Assembly: GCF_000332075.2 (NCBI RefSeq)
Contig: NZ_ALVU02000001.1
Span: 682,001 to 746,000, forward strand
Source: Synechocystis sp. PCC 7509
Lineage (GTDB): Bacteria; Cyanobacteriota; Cyanobacteriia; Cyanobacteriales; Chroococcidiopsidaceae
Direction: 5' to 3'
Length of the DNA stretch: 64,000 bases
Part shown: piece after piece, positions 15,413-24,224 of the stretch
Numbering within the stretch: the stretch's first letter is position 1
Layout: each line of letters opens with the position of its first letter
The notes under the pieces: generated by a model
Seen by the model: the letters and a program-made list of their open reading frames with translations, nothing else
Told to the model about the DNA's origin: nothing
The model's database searches: none
Translations under genes and position numbers: made by a program

Positions 15413-16915
15413 ATGACATCAATAAGTAGAAGACAAGCTCTCAAGCTAGGAGCGCTTGCAGGAAGTTCATTATTATTACCCATCGCATTCCAAAGCCGTA
15501 GTTATGCTGGAACTGCGGGTAGTCCTAGCGTAACGCCCTTTACGCTGCCATTTCGCGTCCCACCAGTCCTTAACCCAGTGCGCAGTGATAGCACTACTGA
15601 TTACTACGAAATTACGATGAAAAAAGCTTTGGTAGAGATTCTCCCAAAGCTAAAAACTGAAGTTTGGGCTTATAACGGTATCACTCCTGGTCCGACAATT
15701 AAGCAAAATAAAGATCGGCGTTCAGTAGTTAGATTTATAAATAATAGTGTAGGTACGCCTACTTCCGTACACTTACATGGAATGGCATCGCTACCTCAAT
15801 ACGATGGCTATGCTGAAGACCTGACCAATCCAGGTCAATATAAAGATTATATTTACCCCAATAACCGTGCAGCTACGTTGTGGTATCACGATCACGCTAT
15901 TCATAAAACCGCCCGCAACGTCTACATGGGACTAGCAGGAACTTATTTAGTTCAAGATCAAGAAGAACTTAATTTACCTTTACCCAAAGGTGATTATGAT
16001 GTACCGCTACTCATTCAAGACAAGCAGTTTGGTTCAAAGGGCAATTTGATATTTGACGATCAAGGTCAAAAAAGTCAAATGGGCGACATTATTTTAGTTA
16101 ATGGCGTACCTTGGCCCAAAATGCAGGTTGCAAATCGAAAGTACCGTTTTCGGATTTTAAATGGCTCAATTTCACGGTCTTACCAACTTGCTCTTAGCAC
16201 TGGCGAACCTTTGATTGTCATCGGTACGGATGCGGGGTTAATAAGTGCGCCAGTACCTACTAGCAGTATGCGAATTGGGATGGCAGAACGTTACGAAGTA
16301 ATTATTGACTTTTCTAAATATGCAGTTGGAACCAAAATTGTCTTAAGGAATCTCCAACCACCCAATAATGACAATTACGACAACACAGAAAAAATCATGC
16401 AGTTTGAGGTAGTGAGAACGGAAAGCGACCCTAGCTCTATTCCTAGCACACTGCGCTACGTTCAACCTATTGATGAAGCTTCCGCCGTCCGCACCCGTGA
16501 ATTTAGATACGAGCGCTCTAATGGTTTATGGGTAATTAATGGGAAAATCTGGGACAATCAACGCTTTGATGCCAGTCCTCAGTTAGGTGATGTGGAAATC
16601 TGGAAGATATACAACAATGCTGGTGGTTGGTTTCACCCAATTCATATGCACCTATTAGATATGCAACTCCTCGACCGCAATGGTAAGCCTCCCTTCGCTT
16701 ACGAAAAAGGTTGGAAAGATGTGTTCTATGTGGGTGAAAATGAGACCCTAAGAGTCATTGGTAGATTTGGTCCAAATAGTGGTACTTATATGTCTCACTG
16801 TCATAATACAGTCCACGAAGACCATGACATGATGAATCAATTTAAAGTCGGCGAAGCCACCGTCAACCTTGCTTCTTTGGCTCCAGCCCAATCATTACCA
16901 GCGCCACCTCTTTAA
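15413..16915 (+). CDS. Tat-exported multicopper oxidase (bilirubin oxidase/CotA-like)
   Basis: A 500-residue periplasmic laccase-type enzyme that couples one-electron substrate oxidation to reduction of O2 to water. The N-terminus has a twin-arginine signal (SRRQALKLGALAGSS). All four copper-ligand motifs are visible: VHLHGMA, WYHDHAIH, WFHPIHMHLLD and SHCHNTVHEDHDMM, the last containing the His-Cys-His of the type 1/type 3 centre. The second motif region and length resemble CotA and bilirubin oxidase rather than copper-resistance CopA. Substrate could be Mn(II), phenols, bilins or Cu(I). It stands alone behind a long leader region. Confidence 0.92.
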   Translation: MTSISRRQALKLGALAGSSLLLPIAFQSRSYAGTAGSPSVTPFTLPFRVPPVLNPVRSDSTTDYYEITMKKALVEILPKLKTEVWAYNGITPGPTIKQNKDRRSVVRFINNSVGTPTSVHLHGMASLPQYDGYAEDLTNPGQYKDYIYPNNRAATLWYHDHAIHKTARNVYMGLAGTYLVQDQEELNLPLPKGDYDVPLLIQDKQFGSKGNLIFDDQGQKSQMGDIILVNGVPWPKMQVANRKYRFRILNGSISRSYQLALSTGEPLIVIGTDAGLISAPVPTSSMRIGMAERYEVIIDFSKYAVGTKIVLRNLQPPNNDNYDNTEKIMQFEVVRTESDPSSIPSTLRYVQPIDEASAVRTREFRYERSNGLWVINGKIWDNQRFDASPQLGDVEIWKIYNNAGGWFHPIHMHLLDMQLLDRNGKPPFAYEKGWKDVFYVGENETLRVIGRFGPNSGTYMSHCHNTVHEDHDMMNQFKVGEATVNLASLAPAQSLPAPPL

Positions 16916-16945
16916 AGTGGACTGAGATTATCTACTATTAAGTAT

Positions 16946-16969
16946 CCCGTAATGCGATCGCATTACGGG
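16946..16969. terminator. 24-bp perfect palindrome centred on HIP1
   Basis: CCCGTAAT and ATTACGGG flank a HIP1 octamer so that the whole 24 bp is a perfect palindrome, 31 bases after the multicopper oxidase stop. It would form a strong hairpin in the transcript, but no T-tract follows. It may be a 3'-end stabiliser, a terminator or a protein site. Confidence 0.5.
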
Positions 16970-17136
16970 GGCTGCTGGCTATATAACTTTTAAGTTAAAA
17001 ACTTATTGGTTTTTATTTGGCTGAGAATCATAAAACCTTTTACTTTGGCAAGAATTACTACCTAAAATTTATTTAATAAGCTGTTATACACTGAAAAAAT
17101 AAAATAGCTAAGTATCAATAATTAAATAACTTAAAA

Positions 17137-18816
17137 ATGCAAAATCATCATTCAATCTGGCAGCGTCTAAAAAACCAAGAAATTAATTGCGAACAAGCGT
17201 TAAAAATATTAGTAGATGACCAAGGAGTTGTCAATTTAGGATTGCTTGATCCAGAAGTAAGTCAAAGATTTCTGCGGCAATTTTCCGACCGGAAAACTAT
17301 ACCCCCAGTAATTCCACTACTGCTATGGCGCAATTGCTACTTTCTGGGAAGTTCTGTACCGTTAACACCCGATATAATTAAAAAAATCAGTCAACAAACT
17401 GCAACAGATATCAAGTTTGTGCCTATTAAACATCAAAGTTACCGAGACTGGGTTCACCGTTACAACCAAGCAAATAATCATCGTCTTAGTTCTACTTCTT
17501 CGCCTGACTATAGCGACAAAGAAGCGCCAAAAGTAGAAAACCTAAGCGAATCTACCGAAATTTCTTTATCAAAAGCCGCCGACCAAATTAGTAGAATCAA
17601 AGCGATTATTTCTAGCGCTTTGCGTAGTCGAGCTAGTGATATTCACTTAGAACCAATGCCTAATGGCTTGAGAGTTCGCTATCGCATTGATGGAATTTTG
17701 CGTAACATTACAACTTTGCCCTTAGAAGTAAGCCGCAAAGCAATTATTGCGCTCAAAGTTATGTCAGAAATGGATATTTCTGAAAGCCGCCGTCCTCAAG
17801 ATGCGAGAATTAGTGACAAATATATGTCGGCGCAAGATAGCGAACAAAGCCTAGATATGCGAGTTAGTACGTTGCCTTGTATAGGTGGAGAAAAAGCTGT
17901 AATTCGGCTGTTACCAAGAGAAAATAATTTCTCTAGTATCGAAGAATTAGGTTTTAGCGATCGCACTTTAGCCACTTACAAGCATTGGTTGCAACAGCCT
18001 CAAGGAATGATTATTTTTACAGGGCCAACAGGTTCTGGTAAAACAAGTACGCTTTACACCAGTTTGCAAAGATTGGCAGAAGAACACGTCAATTTGGTAA
18101 CGGTAGAAAACCCTGTAGAATACGTATTACCTGGGATTACTCAAACTCAAGTTCACGAAGTTGCGGGGATGACTTTTGCGGCGGGTTTACGAGCAATTTT
18201 GCGTCAAGATCCAGACATTATTATGATTGGAGAAATCCGCGATCGCGAAACAGCAGAAACGGCAGTAAGAGCAGCTTTAACGGGGCATTTGGTATTAACA
18301 ACTTTACATACTAATGATGCTCTAAGTGCTATTCCACGTTTAAAAGACCTTTGCCCAGATGCGGGATTTATTAGCGATGCACTTTTAGGAGTTGTAGCTC
18401 AACGTTTGGTTCGCAAAGTGTGTCCTCATTGTGCAGAAAAATATACTCCTACCGAAGCAGATTTGAAAGTTTTAGGCTTGGATACAGAGCAGGCAAAAAC
18501 GGCTAATTGGCGGTATGGTAAAGGCTGTCGTCAGTGTTTTAATTCTGGGTATTTGGGGCGAGAAGCTCTAGTTGAACTGCTCAATATAGATGACAGCATC
18601 CGGCAGATAATTTACGAAGGGACAATGACACAACTGCAACATTATGTTCGTGGGGCTAACTTTGATTCTTTTCGACTAGCGGCGATCGCAAAAGTAACAA
18701 CTGGGGTAACTACGGTACAAGAAATTTTGCGCGTATTGCCTCATAGCTCTTTGTATTCTAAGCCTGTAACTAGCACTAAGCTAGAGCAGCATAGAAATTT
18801 ACTAAATGTAAATTAA
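17137..18816 (+). CDS. PilB/GspE-type secretion or pilus assembly ATPase (short paralogue)
   Basis: A 559-residue hexameric ATPase of the type II secretion/type IV pilus family. The N-terminal 140 residues are a reduced MshEN-like region. The core has HLEPMPNGLRVRYRIDGIL, Walker A FTGPTGSGKTSTLY, VTVENPVEYVLPGITQTQVH (Asp box), Walker B IIMIGEIRDRETAETA and the His box LTTLHTNDALSA. A zinc-binding tetracysteine (VCPHCAEKY...CRQCFNSGY) is intact. It is about 100 residues shorter than usual cyanobacterial PilB, and no pilT or pilC follows, so it is probably an accessory paralogue. Confidence 0.85.
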   Translation: MQNHHSIWQRLKNQEINCEQALKILVDDQGVVNLGLLDPEVSQRFLRQFSDRKTIPPVIPLLLWRNCYFLGSSVPLTPDIIKKISQQTATDIKFVPIKHQSYRDWVHRYNQANNHRLSSTSSPDYSDKEAPKVENLSESTEISLSKAADQISRIKAIISSALRSRASDIHLEPMPNGLRVRYRIDGILRNITTLPLEVSRKAIIALKVMSEMDISESRRPQDARISDKYMSAQDSEQSLDMRVSTLPCIGGEKAVIRLLPRENNFSSIEELGFSDRTLATYKHWLQQPQGMIIFTGPTGSGKTSTLYTSLQRLAEEHVNLVTVENPVEYVLPGITQTQVHEVAGMTFAAGLRAILRQDPDIIMIGEIRDRETAETAVRAALTGHLVLTTLHTNDALSAIPRLKDLCPDAGFISDALLGVVAQRLVRKVCPHCAEKYTPTEADLKVLGLDTEQAKTANWRYGKGCRQCFNSGYLGREALVELLNIDDSIRQIIYEGTMTQLQHYVRGANFDSFRLAAIAKVTTGVTTVQEILRVLPHSSLYSKPVTSTKLEQHRNLLNVN

Positions 18817-18859
18817 AAAAGCTTGATTTGAAATAGTATCTTAAGGAGAATTTAGGTAT

Positions 18860-19594
18860 ATGTTTAGTAGGGCGATCGCATTTATAGCCGCAATTGGGAT
18901 AGTTTTAACGGTCAATAAACCTGTAATTTCTCAAAATCATAGCGAACATCATTCCGTACCTAGTCCGTCCGAAACTTCCGCAGAAAGGGAAAGTTCGCGC
19001 CTTACTGAATCCCACGTCAATGAAGGGCTAACTAAGCTACATCAAAAAAACTACTCTGGTGCAATTGAAAGCTTTGGTAAAGCTGTAGAGATTCAGCCTA
19101 GTCATTATCTTGCTTTTACTTATCGGGCGGATATTCACCGCTTACTAAAAAATTATCAAGCGGCGATTGATGACTATACCAAAGCCATTGAATTTAATCC
19201 CGCCCATTCCTATCTCCGCAATAGCCGAGGGGTTTCCTACGCGGCTTTAGGTGATTATCAAAATGCTATTGAAGACTATACTCAAGCAATTAGCATTTAT
19301 CCTGAAGAAGGTGCGGGATATCGCCATCGCGGCGCAGCTTATTATCAACTAGGCGAAAATGAAAAAGCCATGGCAGACTTAAATAGTGCGATTTCTCGTA
19401 ATCAAAAAGACGCAGAAGCTTACACTATTCGCGGTGAAATTTATACTAACCTAAAAAATCCAGATTTAGCGATCGCAGATTATCAACAAGCGGCTAAACT
19501 TTTTTTAACTCAGTCCAATCGAGAGGGTTATACTAAAGCCATAAATTTAGCCAAGTCACTTCAGCAACAATCAATTGTCCCAGATTCTAAGTAA
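18860..19594 (+). CDS. exported TPR protein
   Basis: A 244-residue protein with a signal peptide (MFSRAIAFIAAIGIVLTVNK, cleavage probably after VISQN) and about five tetratricopeptide repeats from residue 50: NYSGAIESFGKAVEIQPSHY, NYQAAIDDYTKAIEFNPAHS, DYQNAIEDYTQAISIYPEEG, NEKAMADLNSAISRN and NPDLAIADYQQAAKLF. A periplasmic or lumenal protein-binding scaffold is likely; the partner is unknown. It follows the PilB-like gene by 43 bp with AAGGAG before its ATG, so the two may be cotranscribed. Confidence 0.8.
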   Translation: MFSRAIAFIAAIGIVLTVNKPVISQNHSEHHSVPSPSETSAERESSRLTESHVNEGLTKLHQKNYSGAIESFGKAVEIQPSHYLAFTYRADIHRLLKNYQAAIDDYTKAIEFNPAHSYLRNSRGVSYAALGDYQNAIEDYTQAISIYPEEGAGYRHRGAAYYQLGENEKAMADLNSAISRNQKDAEAYTIRGEIYTNLKNPDLAIADYQQAAKLFLTQSNREGYTKAINLAKSLQQQSIVPDSK

Positions 19595-19655
19595 GGGCGT
19601 AATGCACTGCGCCCTCACACAAGCCATTGCGCCCCAGATTTTTTACTGGGAGCGC
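19594..19655. repeat. two-hairpin intergenic repeat
   Basis: AGGGCG (19594-19599) with CGCCCT (19610-19615), then GCGCCCCAG (19629-19637) with CTGGGAGCGC (19646-19655, one bulged A). The first hairpin is a diverged copy of the palindrome at 13893. The second is followed by AGTTATTTTT and could terminate the TPR gene transcript. Confidence 0.6.
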
Positions 19656-19691
19656 AGTTATTTTTGATAGAAAATTATAAACGAGCAATAA

Positions 19692-19988
19692 TTAATTACC
19701 TTCTCCATACAATTCATCATCAAATTTTTTGATAGCATTGTTATTATAGGGATTAGCGCTCGCTACCTTTGACTTTGAAGAATTTGCTTCTTTAGGTGAC
19801 TGGCTGCAAAGATTGTTGAGATTCCAAGTTTTACCATCGGATGTTTGCAAATAGCATAATGGGGTTTCTTCTTGCGTTTTTAGTCCTGCTGTAGGTTTGG
19901 GCTGCTGAGGCTGAGGTTTACTAAAAGCTGGAGCAACTAAAATTATACTCAAAGCAACGGATAAAGACATTACAATTAATTTTCTCAT
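19692..19988 (-). CDS. small secreted protein, unknown
   Basis: A 98-residue protein with a clear signal peptide (MRKLIVMSLSVALSIILVAP, cleavage near AFS). The mature part is hydrophilic, Pro/Gln-rich at first, with two cysteines (CYLQTSDGKTWNLNNLC) that could form a disulphide. The segment between them, DGKTWNLNNLC, is the only motif-like stretch. I do not recognise the family. It is convergent with the TPR gene and monocistronic. Confidence 0.65.
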   Translation of the reverse strand: MRKLIVMSLSVALSIILVAPAFSKPQPQQPKPTAGLKTQEETPLCYLQTSDGKTWNLNNLCSQSPKEANSSKSKVASANPYNNNAIKKFDDELYGEGN

Positions 19989-20264
19989 TGCTTTTTAATA
20001 ATAAGATATATCTAACTTCTTATAGCAATTAATTAATAATAAATATCTCTATCTAAAGCAGCAAAATTAATTATACAACAAGGAATTAGTTCCAAGGTAT
20101 CAGTAACATTATTTATACTGCGGTACGTGAATTAAATAACCTGTGCCGCCGATCTTATGCGGGTAGTAAGTGTAAAATATAAATTGCATTTAAGTAAAAA
20201 GTTACTATAATTGCTTTTACTGCGATTAGTTGCATCAATTTTTACTAAACAGGCTGATTTTTTG

Positions 20265-20849
20265 ATGAATTTTCTAAAACTAAAATTGACTTTTTTCAAG
20301 CAATATCTAACTTTCACACTGATGGTAGTGGTGTGCTTATTATTACTGGGAATGCCTATAGCTAATGCAGAGATAGACAGCGATCGCTTTGAAGGCAATA
20401 TTTTTGTATTGTATGCTGGCAATGGCTCGTTAGTGCCGTCTAAAGTCACCTTAGCGCAATCTATAGCCGGAGCAAAGCCGACGATATTAGTTTATTATGT
20501 TGATGACAGCAGCGATTGCAAACAGTATGCGATCGTTGTTTCTAATATGCAAGCTTTTTATGGACGTGCTGCCGATATCATCCCTGTAAATGTAGATGCA
20601 ATTCCTGTACAAAGTAGCTATACACCAACGGAAGCAGGATATTATTACAAAGATATAGTGCCTCAAGTTGTCATCTTAGATAAGGCTGGGAAGTTAGTAT
20701 TTGACAAGCAAGGACAAGTACCTTACGAGGAGGTAGATGATAAATTACGCGAAGTATTTAACCTCGTACCTCGCTTGCAGTCAAAAGAACTAAAGCTACG
20801 TCCGGTAAATGAATTTAACAACGAGTTAGTGGAGCAATCGACAAAGTAA
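20265..20849 (+). CDS. thioredoxin-fold thylakoid protein (PSI-accumulation-factor-like)
   Basis: A 194-residue protein from ATG 20265 (MNFLKLKLTFFKQYL). One N-terminal hydrophobic segment ends in GMPIANAEID, a signal peptide or anchor. The remainder, with KPTILVYYVDDSSDCKQYAI, DIIPVNVDA and VPQVVILDKAGKLVFDKQGQ, has the beta-alpha pattern of a thioredoxin fold but no CxxC. I recall such proteins annotated in cyanobacteria as a thylakoid photosystem I accumulation factor; that name is by memory. The frame is open from TTG 20211, but the extension adds nothing family-like. Its 3' end overlaps convergent egtD by 24 bp. Confidence 0.68.
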   Translation: MNFLKLKLTFFKQYLTFTLMVVVCLLLLGMPIANAEIDSDRFEGNIFVLYAGNGSLVPSKVTLAQSIAGAKPTILVYYVDDSSDCKQYAIVVSNMQAFYGRAADIIPVNVDAIPVQSSYTPTEAGYYYKDIVPQVVILDKAGKLVFDKQGQVPYEEVDDKLREVFNLVPRLQSKELKLRPVNEFNNELVEQSTK

Positions 20850-21866
20850 CACACCAAACTTTTGATTAGCATCTGTCCATACGTGCGTTGGGTTTAGTCC
20901 TTGTGCTTGCAATTCTTGCTCGATAGTATTTAAGTCAAATTTGCGGGATATTTCTGTAAGTATGGTTTCGTCAGATGCTAGATCAATTGTTAAATCTAGA
21001 GCGTTTAATCTCACAGTTTGAGAACATACACTTCGCAAGTGCATTTCAATTTGGCGCTCAGTTTCATTATAAAAAGCTAAGTGTTCAAATTGGGTTAAAT
21101 CAAAGTTGCCATCAAAGCGTTGATTTAAGTGGTTAAGCATATTGAGATTAAAAGCTGCGGTAACTCCTTGACTATCGTTATAAGCAGGTTCTAGTACATC
21201 TTTAGATTTATGTAAATCTATGCCTAATAAAAAGTATTCTCCTGGTTGGAGAGCTTTAGTAATTTGCGCGAAAAAACTCTGGCATTCTTGAGGATTGAGA
21301 TTGCCTAAAGAACTACCAATAAAACAAATTACTCGGTTCGGTAATGGAGAAGGTTTTAGTTGTTTTAAAGCAAGTTCGTAGGTGCTAACAAGAGCATGAA
21401 CTTGTAAATAGGGGTAATCAGCCAAGAGCGCTTTGGCACTGCTTTCTAAAATACCTGCACTCACATCAATAGACTGGTAGTGTAGAGGATAGTCTAATTG
21501 ATTGTAAGCATCTAAAAGAATGCGAGTTTTAGTCGAGCTACCACTACCTAATTCTACCAGTTCGCAAGCCCCAGTAAGTTGAGAAATCGCGATCGCACAT
21601 TCTTGTAATATGGCGGTTTCCGTGCGCGTAAGATAGTATTCGGGCAATTCACAAATTTGTTCAAATAGTTGCGAACCATAGTCATCGTAAAAGTAACGAG
21701 CTTGAATAGATTTAGGCGTTTGAGTTAATCCAGCAATCACATCGCTTTTCTCTGTAAGCGCGGAAGCCGATAAAGTGGCTGCATTTAACAAATGCTCGAT
21801 TTGCAAACGATTTTCTAGATTAGTGGAAAGATTACCGCTTGCATTATTAGAAATTGACATTGACAC
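20826..21866 (-). CDS. egtD: L-histidine N-alpha-methyltransferase
   Basis: A 346-residue SAM methyltransferase that trimethylates histidine to hercynine, the first step of ergothioneine synthesis. Marks of the family are ARYFYDDYGSQLFEQICELP, EYYLTRTETAIL, LVELGSGSSTKTRILL (SAM motif I), FIGSSLGNLNPQE, LLGIDLHKSKDVLEPAYND and the C-terminal RQIEMHLRS. Complete length. It is the last gene of the egtC-egtB-egtD run, 87 bp after egtB with a heptanucleotide repeat between them. Confidence 0.94.
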   Translation of the reverse strand: MSMSISNNASGNLSTNLENRLQIEHLLNAATLSASALTEKSDVIAGLTQTPKSIQARYFYDDYGSQLFEQICELPEYYLTRTETAILQECAIAISQLTGACELVELGSGSSTKTRILLDAYNQLDYPLHYQSIDVSAGILESSAKALLADYPYLQVHALVSTYELALKQLKPSPLPNRVICFIGSSLGNLNPQECQSFFAQITKALQPGEYFLLGIDLHKSKDVLEPAYNDSQGVTAAFNLNMLNHLNQRFDGNFDLTQFEHLAFYNETERQIEMHLRSVCSQTVRLNALDLTIDLASDETILTEISRKFDLNTIEQELQAQGLNPTHVWTDANQKFGVLLCRLLH

Positions 21867-21923
21867 TCCTACTTAGGAAACAACCTATCTTTTAAAACCA
21901 TCCGAAAATCGGGAATTGAAATT

Positions 21924-21951
21924 ATTACCAATTACCAATTACCAATTACCC
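21924..21951. repeat. short tandem heptanucleotide repeat (ATTACCA x4)
   Basis: Three exact ATTACCA units and a fourth ending in C lie between egtB and egtD. This is an STRR-type repeat, known as a common feature of cyanobacterial intergenic DNA. It occupies the short spacer of an operon, where copy number changes would alter the distance between the genes. Confidence 0.85.
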
Positions 21952-21953
21952 AT

Positions 21954-23273
21954 TTACTTATTTTTAGCACAGCGAAACCCAGCTAAAATTTGCCGCACGT
22001 CAGGATAATACCAGTTGCGAAAACTAGAACGTAGCGCCCAGGGACGAGTTGCCCAACTACCACCTTTTAGCACCCAATGCTCTCGATCAAAATATACCTG
22101 AGAGTAGCCAGGATAAGGATAGCTAGCAAAACCTTCATATCCCTCAAATATTGTAGATGTCCATTCCCAAACATTACCCAGCAGATCGTAACAACCATAA
22201 ACACTTTGCCCAACGGGGTAAGCATTTACTGGCGTTGTCTGATTAACAGTATTATCGTGATTGCAGTGGTTTTCTGTTGGTATATCTTCTCCCCAAGGAT
22301 AAGTACAATCGCCCCCGGCGGCTTTTTCCCATTCAGCTTCGCTAGGTAGCCGTTTACCAACAAATCGGGCGTAAGCATCAGCTTCGTACCAACTAACCCC
22401 ACAAACGGGGTGATTGTCCCAGCGATGATCTTCTGACCAATATAAAGGTTTTGTTACTTGCCCAGATTGTACCCATTTCCAGCCTGATTTTGACCACCAA
22501 GTAGGATTTTGATAGCTACCAGCTTCAATAAAAGCTCTATATTGCCCGCAGGTAACGGGGTAGCGGTCAATATAGTAGGTATCAAGGCAAACTTGATGAG
22601 CGGTACGCTCGTTGTCTAAAGCGTCTATAGAGTCGTTTCCTTGGGTAAACTCACCCGATTCAATGCAAACCATTTCTGAATCTAAACAGTTGGCTGGAAC
22701 TGTAGAGGAATTGAGAGCGGGATGCACGGTAAATTTGTTTTGAGTAGTAAGATTTTGCCAACTTGCACCTACTGGGGCGCGGTCGTGCCAGCGTTGAAGT
22801 TGCATCACAAAAGCAATAGTTTCAGTATGCTGACTTTCATGTTGCAGTAGCCAACGCCATAGACGTTCTTCTTGCTCCAAATCGACGGTTTCTAGACGCA
22901 AAAGAACTTTGTTTCTAATTGCTTCAAGATAGGTTTTAATCTCGCTTATGGGGGGCAATTTGACGCGCTCAGACTTGGGTAATCCATCGGCGACAAACAA
23001 ACGGCGATATTCGGGAAACTCTGGCTTTATGCCTGTTTGACGTTCGAGCAACCACAAGGACTCAGTATAGCCAATATGTCCCAAATGCCAACCAACGGGG
23101 CTAAATTCCGAGTGCGCTTGATGACAAAATGTTGTTTCGTCTATAGATTCAAATAACTCTAAAGTTCCCGTTCTACACTGATGCAACCATTGCTCTAATT
23201 GTTGTCTGCGGTCAACAACTTGGCTAGTTTGTTGAAAGTTGATGGATTTCGATCTCAAGGTCTTGTCCCACAC
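21954..23273 (-). CDS. egtB: hercynine oxygenase, ergothioneine sulfoxide synthase
   Basis: A 439-residue non-haem iron enzyme. The N-terminal DinB-like domain supplies the iron triad: GWHLGHIGYTE and QHESQHTETI (His-x3-His-x-Glu). The C-terminal FGE-sulfatase/SUMF1 domain (about 200-437) has VCIESGEFTQGND, YYIDRYPVTCGQYRAFIEAG, VSWYEADAYARFVGKRLPSE, WEWTSTIF and the ending ILAGFRCAKN. It forms a C-S bond between hercynine and a thiol donor. A GTG start at 23273 places 50 bp inside egtC, so translation is likely coupled. Whether the donor is cysteine or gamma-glutamylcysteine is not decided by sequence alone. Confidence 0.92.
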   Translation of the reverse strand: MWDKTLRSKSINFQQTSQVVDRRQQLEQWLHQCRTGTLELFESIDETTFCHQAHSEFSPVGWHLGHIGYTESLWLLERQTGIKPEFPEYRRLFVADGLPKSERVKLPPISEIKTYLEAIRNKVLLRLETVDLEQEERLWRWLLQHESQHTETIAFVMQLQRWHDRAPVGASWQNLTTQNKFTVHPALNSSTVPANCLDSEMVCIESGEFTQGNDSIDALDNERTAHQVCLDTYYIDRYPVTCGQYRAFIEAGSYQNPTWWSKSGWKWVQSGQVTKPLYWSEDHRWDNHPVCGVSWYEADAYARFVGKRLPSEAEWEKAAGGDCTYPWGEDIPTENHCNHDNTVNQTTPVNAYPVGQSVYGCYDLLGNVWEWTSTIFEGYEGFASYPYPGYSQVYFDREHWVLKGGSWATRPWALRSSFRNWYYPDVRQILAGFRCAKNK

Positions 23274-24021
23274 TAAGAATACTCTGTTCGGAAAAACGAT
23301 GCCAGTCGCCTTTAAATACAGGTTCAGAGGCGATAATTACGGATTTTGGATAAGCTAGGTCGTCCCTAGTCCAATATAAAGAAGGACACTCTATCCCGCT
23401 TGCAAATCGAGCAGCAATTAGCCGCTTACCATCGCTAATAATGATATTAGCGGAGGCAGAAACTTGATGAATTTTAGCTAATTCATCCAATTTTAGTAAT
23501 GCTGCTCGCAAAGCTTGTTCTAGAGTACCATCGGGGTTTTTTAGATATTCATCAAGAAATACAGCAAAAAAATGTTCAGAATCAGTGCTACCTTTGATAA
23601 ATTTGTATGCAGTGTCACTCAGGGCTTCGCAGATTGGACGCATGAGCGTCTGCTTAAAGTTTTCAATCCTACCATTATGAATAAATAACAGTTGATTGAA
23701 CTCAAACGGCTGACAATTGCTCATATCCACTGCTTGTCCGGTGGTTGCACTGCGGACGTATCCTAAAATGCAGCCTGACTCTACATATCTCCCTAAACTA
23801 GGCAAATTTACATCATTCCAAATCGGGATAATGTTTTTGTAGATAAAAGGATTCGTTTCTTTTTCAAGATGATACCAACCAATACCAAAACCATCGGCGT
23901 TGACTACTCCTGAGTTCATTTCGAGCGGTTGATAGCTTTGAACGATCAAAGAGTGTTCTGGTTTGGATAATATATAGTCCAATGGAATTGATGAGCCGAT
24001 ATAGCCTAATAATCTACACAT
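23224..24021 (-). CDS. egtC: EgtC-like class II glutamine amidotransferase
   Basis: A 265-residue Ntn-hydrolase beginning MCRLLGYIGSSIPLDYIL, whose Cys2 is the nucleophile. Also seen: GVVNADGFGIGWY, RSATTGQAVDMSNCQPFEF, LLFIHNGRIENF, KGSTDSEHFFAVFLDEY and ISDGKRLIAARFASG. In mycobacteria EgtC removes the glutamyl group from gamma-glutamyl-hercynylcysteine sulfoxide. Its position as first gene in front of egtB and egtD supports that role over a generic amidotransferase. It implies the gamma-glutamylcysteine route, although egtA is not in this window. ATG start. Confidence 0.9.
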   Translation of the reverse strand: MCRLLGYIGSSIPLDYILSKPEHSLIVQSYQPLEMNSGVVNADGFGIGWYHLEKETNPFIYKNIIPIWNDVNLPSLGRYVESGCILGYVRSATTGQAVDMSNCQPFEFNQLLFIHNGRIENFKQTLMRPICEALSDTAYKFIKGSTDSEHFFAVFLDEYLKNPDGTLEQALRAALLKLDELAKIHQVSASANIIISDGKRLIAARFASGIECPSLYWTRDDLAYPKSVIIASEPVFKGDWHRFSEQSILSVGQDLEIEIHQLSTN

Positions 24022-24224
24022 AATTAGCGCGATCGCACTCAGCGTTCCTAATCGTCGTTCCTATTGTATTGGTTTAATCGGGGTGGCGTGTTGTCGCAAA
24101 TTCTGTCTTAGGAATGAATACAAGAAAATAACTACTTTTGTACTGTAATTATTTTTGGCGATTTTTCTGGGCAAATCTCAAAAAATCGCCCTCCACCTAT
24201 ATTTTGCAAACTTTCCTCGAACTT

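Noticed and set aside
21924-21951. Possible CRISPR-like direct repeats
   Set aside because: The units are only seven bases with no spacers, so it is a short tandem repeat.
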